From Folioceros fuciformis (lineage: Eukaryota; Anthocerotophyta; Anthocerotopsida; Anthocerotales): a stretch of DNA of 55,472 bases. The notes beneath the pieces are model-generated. The model was not told where the DNA came from and did not search any database. It worked only from the letters and a program-made list of their open reading frames with translations. Position 1 is the first letter of the stretch, and each line of letters begins with the position of its first letter. Made by a program: the position numbers and the translations under genes. This document shows positions 53,291-55,472 of the stretch, piece by piece. The stretch is from assembly GCA_049999805.1 (NCBI GenBank), contig JBNGIO010006162.1, positions 192,110 to 247,581 of the forward strand, given 5' to 3'.

Positions 53291-54287
53291 CTCTTCTCTA
53301 TGGCTAATCTCACTATCACCAATCAAACCACCTTCTACAACCCTAATCAATTGTCTGGAAAAGCATTGCTTCGGAGTGTGTGGTGGGCGTTGCTGTGAAG
53401 CTCTTACCTCTTCTATCTTTACCTCGATTGGTGAACACTTGGGGCACACCAACCAACTCCAAATGTGCATTTGGATGTGAAAAATTAGAAAATTTTTAAA
53501 ACAAAATAAAGCAAAATTTAAAAGTATTCCATCTTTTGAGCAATAGTGCACTCAAGTGTGCATCATTTTCTTGAAAAACAAATTCAGTTGTGTTTCTCTA
53601 TTTTGTTTATTTTTACATTCTTTTTGTTTTTAAAGAATAAATATATATTTTTTTAACCTTTTTTGCAAACCGAATATTAAGTCTTCTTGACTAGTCCTTA
53701 CTATTTTTAGGGTTTAGGGTTGTAAACCCTAAACCTTCACCCTTCACCCTAATTTTTGAAGAAGTAGCAAGGACCTTTGTCATGTTTTGCATCTTAAGAT
53801 GTTTAGCTTATACTCAACAGCGAATGTAGATAATATCCATGTTTTTGTAGCATGGCATGTGGATCAAGAGCATGAGGTGATTGAATATAGCAAGTGGGAG
53901 AGCCAAGTTTAATAAGAATCCAAGCGCAAGAGTGATTTTAGAGCTATTGATTGTGATTTTAGGGCTATTAAACCCTGCATTACAATTTAAGCATGGTCTA
54001 TGAAATGTTTTTAATATCTGTATTCTACATAGACCTTGGACTGATCTTGTTGCCTGAAGTTTAGACCTAAACTCGAGAAAGTTTAAAATAAAATATGTTC
54101 ATATCTATATAAAAATTCTAAACTCTTTAAAGTGGTAATTTTTTATTTGGATTTTTCGAAATGGAAAAACGTACTCAAGTACAAAAAGGGGTTTTAGAAA
54201 AAAGTCTTTTTACTTCAGACGTTGTTTTAGGTTTTCTCCTTTCGACATCTTGAGGTTTTTTCCAAGCTTGTAGCTTAAGTTTTTCCT
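53291..54287. other. AT-rich DNA with telomere-like motifs
   Basis: No gene is seen. At about 53705-53745 a short inverted pair (TAGGGTTTAGGGTT followed by AAACCCTAAACC) repeats the telomere-like theme. The remainder is AT-rich noncoding sequence. Confidence 0.5.
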
Positions 54288-54387
54288 NNNNNNNNNNNNN
54301 NNNNNNNNNNNNNNNNNNNNNNNNNNNNNNNNNNNNNNNNNNNNNNNNNNNNNNNNNNNNNNNNNNNNNNNNNNNNNNNNNNNNNNN
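54288..54387. other. Assembly gap of 100 N
   Basis: Exactly 100 undetermined bases. Frames crossing it cannot be trusted. Confidence 0.99.
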
Positions 54388-55472
54388 ACAACATATTAGG
54401 TTCAATCCCAATCAGTGGCTTAGATTTGGGGGATGGGGTCTCACACCCTTGATTTTACATCTACCCTAACACAAACTAGAAGACAAAGGCTTTCTTGTCA
54501 TTCGACAAGATTAGAACTTTTCTCGACTCTCTTGTAAGGTAAATTCAGCTCAATACCTCTTGCGACTTCTAAGTTTCTTATGTTAAGCGTTGATATGTTT
54601 TGTTCGTCCCTAACATTGTACCATTGGTGCATTATGAGTAGCACGCAAAGGAAGCTTCAATTCCAAGCAACTCAGTAGTATGCACAACCTTCCCTTGTTG
54701 AACAATCATCCTCATTAGATATTGTAGCAATCTCCTGATTTTGTTGGCTTGCTTGTTGAGAGCCTGTCTTGCAGCCTTTGCAAGAGCAATGTTGCTTAAC
54801 CCTAAACCCTCAGATTTACGGTTTATGAAACTTGTGCCTCACTTCTTTCCACAAATTTCATTATAACTTGAATGTCATGTCGTTGTAGTGTTTCTCACTA
54901 AACGAATCGGCAATCAAATTTGTTTTTCTTGGACCATAAGAAGTCCTAATGCGAAAATCAGCAATTACCTAAGCCCTATTTTCCTTGCCACAAGTTCAAG
55001 AGTAGCTTGCAAGCATCTCCTTGTCACAAAGGATAAGTATAGGACCCTTCGAGTTTACATGAAACTTTGTCTTTTAATAGCAAATGTCTCCTGAACTTGA
55101 GAAAACGAGATGAGGAACCCATCTACCTTGAAAGAGGTGAGTCTATCCACTAAAGGTGACCGGACAAATACAAGCTAGCCTCGGAAACCACAATAGCGGA
55201 TTAATTAATATTTTATGCGCATTGGAAGGAGAACAACTATATTCTAGGGTAAATATAAACCATAAACCCTAGAACATTATTTCAATATATAAATAATCAT
55301 ACTATCAATACAGATTTTAACTAATTTTTTAATTTTTAATACAAACATACCAGAAAAAGAATATATATATATATTACCATCTTTATTTTTTATTCTTATT
55401 TTATTTGATTTATTTTTATTAATCTATCACTGAGCACAAGATACATAATATGGTGTCATTTGGAGTGCGTAT
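54388..55472. other. AT-rich terminal stretch, no gene seen
   Basis: Contains scattered CCCTAAACCCT and AAACCCTAG words (near 54799 and 55268) and a short AT microsatellite (about 55362-55374). No coding region or recognisable transposon domain is visible. Confidence 0.5.

Noticed and set aside
1-55472. CRISPR arrays, rRNA and tRNA genes, bacterial-type operons
   Set aside because: No spacer-separated repeats, rRNA segments or tRNA cloverleaf sequences were recognised; the tandem repeats found have no unique spacers. A covariance-model search could still reveal small RNAs I cannot see by eye.

Overview
The window looks like nuclear DNA of an early-diverging streptophyte (bryophyte, lycophyte, fern or a related alga) rather than a flowering plant. 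Its evidence is plant-type genes with short GT-AG introns of roughly 70-250 bp, LHCII proteins closest in my memory to moss-type sequences, plant telomere-type TTTAGGG tracts, an initiator-Met-primed Copia element and a PPR E-type remnant. GC-rich gene blocks alternate with AT-rich repeat blocks, and two runs of exactly 100 N mark scaffold gaps. I cannot name the species.

Layout. 1-3773: an eight-exon CYP85-clan cytochrome P450 behind a GA-rich promoter. 3774-7154: AT-rich DNA with a 69-bp satellite. 7155-14077 (minus): CNOT1, the CCR4-NOT scaffold, about 2265 aa with only one visible coding intron. 14540-17480: repeats. 17483-20260: OSTC (minus) head to head with an uncharacterised eight-exon coiled-coil gene (plus). 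21068-22730: small or broken loci (the N-terminal module of a TPR/SET-type protein, a repeat-plus-membrane ORF, a PPR remnant). 23516-29345: a decayed Copia retrotransposon and a decayed Harbinger-type transposase. 29801-37357: a tight gene block with MED18 (plus), NRDE2 (minus, 12 exons) and VTE4 gamma-tocopherol methyltransferase (plus, 7 exons). 39717-44771: an RZ-1-type glycine-rich RNA-binding protein (minus), a GIY-YIG-like plastid protein (plus) and a partial peptidoglycan-binding-like-domain gene (minus). 46278-51051: three tandem LHCII genes on the minus strand. 51430-55472: AT-rich DNA with telomere-like repeats, a short intronless J-domain gene and a LINE remnant.

Functionally, the genes fall into photosynthesis and plastid antioxidant metabolism (three LHCII genes, VTE4, probably the GIY-YIG and PGBD proteins) and RNA or transcription housekeeping (CNOT1, NRDE2, MED18, RZ-1, OSTC). 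No operon-like or defence system was found. The parts most worth a second look are the near-intronless CNOT1, the mosaic history of the LHCII trio, the uncharacterised coiled-coil gene with an apparent non-GT last intron, the in-frame 96-nt intron in the GIY-YIG gene, and the PGBD gene. Exon structures were built by hand from splice motifs and reading-phase agreement; no transcript evidence was available.
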